7,142 bases of DNA from Thioalkalivibrio sp. (lineage in GTDB: Bacteria; Pseudomonadota; Gammaproteobacteria; Ectothiorhodospirales; Ectothiorhodospiraceae): assembly GCA_018224485.1 (NCBI GenBank), contig JAGTVE010000146.1, forward strand, positions 1-7,142. The letters are read 5' to 3'. Below the pieces are notes generated by a model. It made no database searches. It saw only the letters and a list, made by a program, of their open reading frames with translations, and was not told the origin of the DNA. A program made the translations under genes and the position numbers. Below, one piece after another: positions 6,045-7,142 of the stretch (the stretch's first letter is position 1; every line of letters starts with the position of its first letter).

Positions 6045-6482
6045 ATGGCTGGACACTTCCCCTTCGCCGGCAAGCGCGGCACGCGCTACGGCCTGGCGCC
6101 GCGAGGCACCATCGCGGCCTTCTTTGAAAACAACGGCTTCAATATTGAACTTCAGGAAAAGTACTACAAGTGGTGGTTCGACTACGCGAAGCAGTTCGTG
6201 GAGAACGACCCCGACCTGTCGGTGACGATGGGCGTGAAGTTCGCTCATTACCCGATGGGGACCCATGCCCGTCATTCCTTCCACCTGAACGAAAAGTACT
6301 GGCCGGTCGCGATGGACGAACTCGGCTCGGTGATCAGCAACGTGATCCTGCCGAAGCTCGACAGCGACGCGATGCACAAGCTGGAGGAAGACCACCAGGC
6401 GATGCTGGATTCGCTGCGCGAGGAGGCCAAGAGCAATCCGCGCGAAGTCTCGCCCGATGTTGGACTGTTCCGGCACGTCTGA
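6045..6482 (+). CDS. Uncharacterised 145-residue cytoplasmic protein
   Basis: I do not recognise this protein. The start ATG 6045 has AGGAG at 6034-6038, six bases upstream, which is better than GTG 6030 in the same frame. It has no signal peptide, no membrane segment and no cysteine. Visible features: a basic, glycine-containing N-terminus (about 1-21); an aromatic cluster KYYKWWFDY (39-47); a histidine-rich stretch with His68, His74, His77 and His80 (H-x5-H-x2-H-x2-H); and a charged, probably helical part (about 103-130). Codon use is GC-rich like the neighbours, slightly less so in the first 40 codons, which supports a real gene. It lies between rnfE and nth, which are adjacent in E. coli, and ends 18 bases before nth, so the two are probably co-transcribed. 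A role in iron, redox or DNA repair would be guesswork. Confidence 0.85.
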   Translation: MAGHFPFAGKRGTRYGLAPRGTIAAFFENNGFNIELQEKYYKWWFDYAKQFVENDPDLSVTMGVKFAHYPMGTHARHSFHLNEKYWPVAMDELGSVISNVILPKLDSDAMHKLEEDHQAMLDSLREEAKSNPREVSPDVGLFRHV

Positions 6483-6500
6483 GCGCCCGGCCGATCTGGC

Positions 6501-7142
6501 GTGAACGCGCACAAGCGGCGCCAGATCTTCGAGCGCCTGCGCGCGCTCAACCCCGCGCCCACCACCGAGCTCGAATACCGCACGCCGTTCGAGCTGCTGG
6601 TTGCCGTGATCCTGTCCGCCCAGGCCACCGACGTCGGGGTCAACCGCGCGACCCGCAAGCTCTTCGCAGTCGCGAACACCCCCGAGGCCATCCTCGAACT
6701 CGGGCTCGAGGGTCTGAAGTCCCACATCCGGACCATCGGCCTGTTCAACAGCAAGGCCGCAAGCATCATCAGGACCTGCGAGATCCTGGTGCGGGATCAT
6801 CACGGCGAGGTACCCCGCGACCGTGCCGCGCTGGAGGGCCTTCCGGGTGTCGGCCGCAAGACCGCGAACGTGGTGCTGAACACCGCCTTTGGCGAGGCCA
6901 CCATCGCCGTGGACACCCACATCTTCCGGGTCGCCAACCGCACCCGTCTCGCCCCGGGCAAGACACCGCTGGAGGTCGAGCGCAGGCTGATGCGCTTCAC
7001 CCCGGCCGAATTCCGCCGCGACGCGCACCACTGGCTGATCCTGCACGGCCGCTACACCTGCCGCGCGCGCCGTCCCCTGTGCGAGCAGTGCGCGATCCAC
7101 GACCTCTGCGAATACCGCGACAAGACCCCGCCCGGGCGATGA
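6501..7142 (+). CDS. nth: Endonuclease III (bifunctional DNA glycosylase/AP lyase)
   Basis: Base-excision repair enzyme that removes oxidised pyrimidines from DNA and cleaves the strand at abasic sites by beta-elimination. It is 213 residues long and collinear with E. coli Nth (211 residues). The helix-hairpin-helix motif LPGVGRKTAN (114-123) contains the catalytic Lys120, and the catalytic Asp138 lies in IAVDTHIF (135-142). The C-terminal [4Fe-4S] ligands Cys187, Cys194, Cys197 and Cys203 (C-x6-C-x2-C-x5-C) are all present, at the same numbers as in E. coli. LSAQATDVGVN (38-48) is the usual early signature. The GTG at 6501 gives MNAHKRRQIF, matching the family start, although the upstream bases hold no clear ribosome-binding site, so coupling to the preceding gene 18 bases away is plausible. 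The TGA is the last codon in the window. Confidence 0.97.
   Translation: MNAHKRRQIFERLRALNPAPTTELEYRTPFELLVAVILSAQATDVGVNRATRKLFAVANTPEAILELGLEGLKSHIRTIGLFNSKAASIIRTCEILVRDHHGEVPRDRAALEGLPGVGRKTANVVLNTAFGEATIAVDTHIFRVANRTRLAPGKTPLEVERRLMRFTPAEFRRDAHHWLILHGRYTCRARRPLCEQCAIHDLCEYRDKTPPGR

Noticed and set aside
5913..7100. 395-codon minus-strand open frame antisense to the 145-residue gene and nth
   Set aside because: nth is certain on the plus strand, and the antisense product shows the codon-complement composition of a shadow frame.

Overview
The window is about two-thirds G+C and reads as a chromosomal segment of a gammaproteobacterium. The gene order rnfABCDGE followed by nth is the one seen in E. 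coli (rsxABCDGE-nth), and the proteins align closely with E. coli Rsx and Nth from memory. The GTAGGAGCGG-type REP palindromes and high G+C would fit an Ectothiorhodospiraceae-like or similar lineage, but the genus is a guess.

Layout: bases 1-105 are the 3' end of a class II aldolase/adducin-family gene (MtnB-like). A 384-base gap follows, holding a REP pair with a 13-bp tandem array and a candidate promoter. Bases 490-5725 carry the complete six-gene rnf operon (A, B, C, D, G, E) on the plus strand. Gaps between its genes are 4 and 22 bases, then overlaps of 1, 8 and 4 bases, so it is surely one transcription unit with translational coupling in its second half. Bases 5726-6044 hold a second REP pair with another 13-bp array, a strong ribosome-binding site that serves only an 11-codon ORF, and an AT-rich candidate promoter. 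A 145-residue protein I do not recognise follows (6045-6482), and then a complete nth (6501-7142), whose stop codon ends the window.

The six Rnf proteins build a membrane complex that couples electron transfer between NADH and ferredoxin-like carriers to ion movement. RnfC carries the NADH/FMN site and two [4Fe-4S] clusters. RnfB is the iron-sulfur subunit that exchanges electrons with ferredoxin. RnfA and RnfE are paralogous membrane subunits, each giving two cysteines to a shared intramembrane Fe-S cluster. RnfD and RnfG carry covalent FMN. All expected cofactor residues are present except one: the RnfD flavin acceptor, normally threonine, is serine.

Most of the window is a well-known conserved operon and I see no clear new system. 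The points worth a second look are the serine in RnfD, the mirror-image repeat structures on both sides of the operon, the unknown gene wedged between rnfE and nth, and the orphan ribosome-binding site before it.
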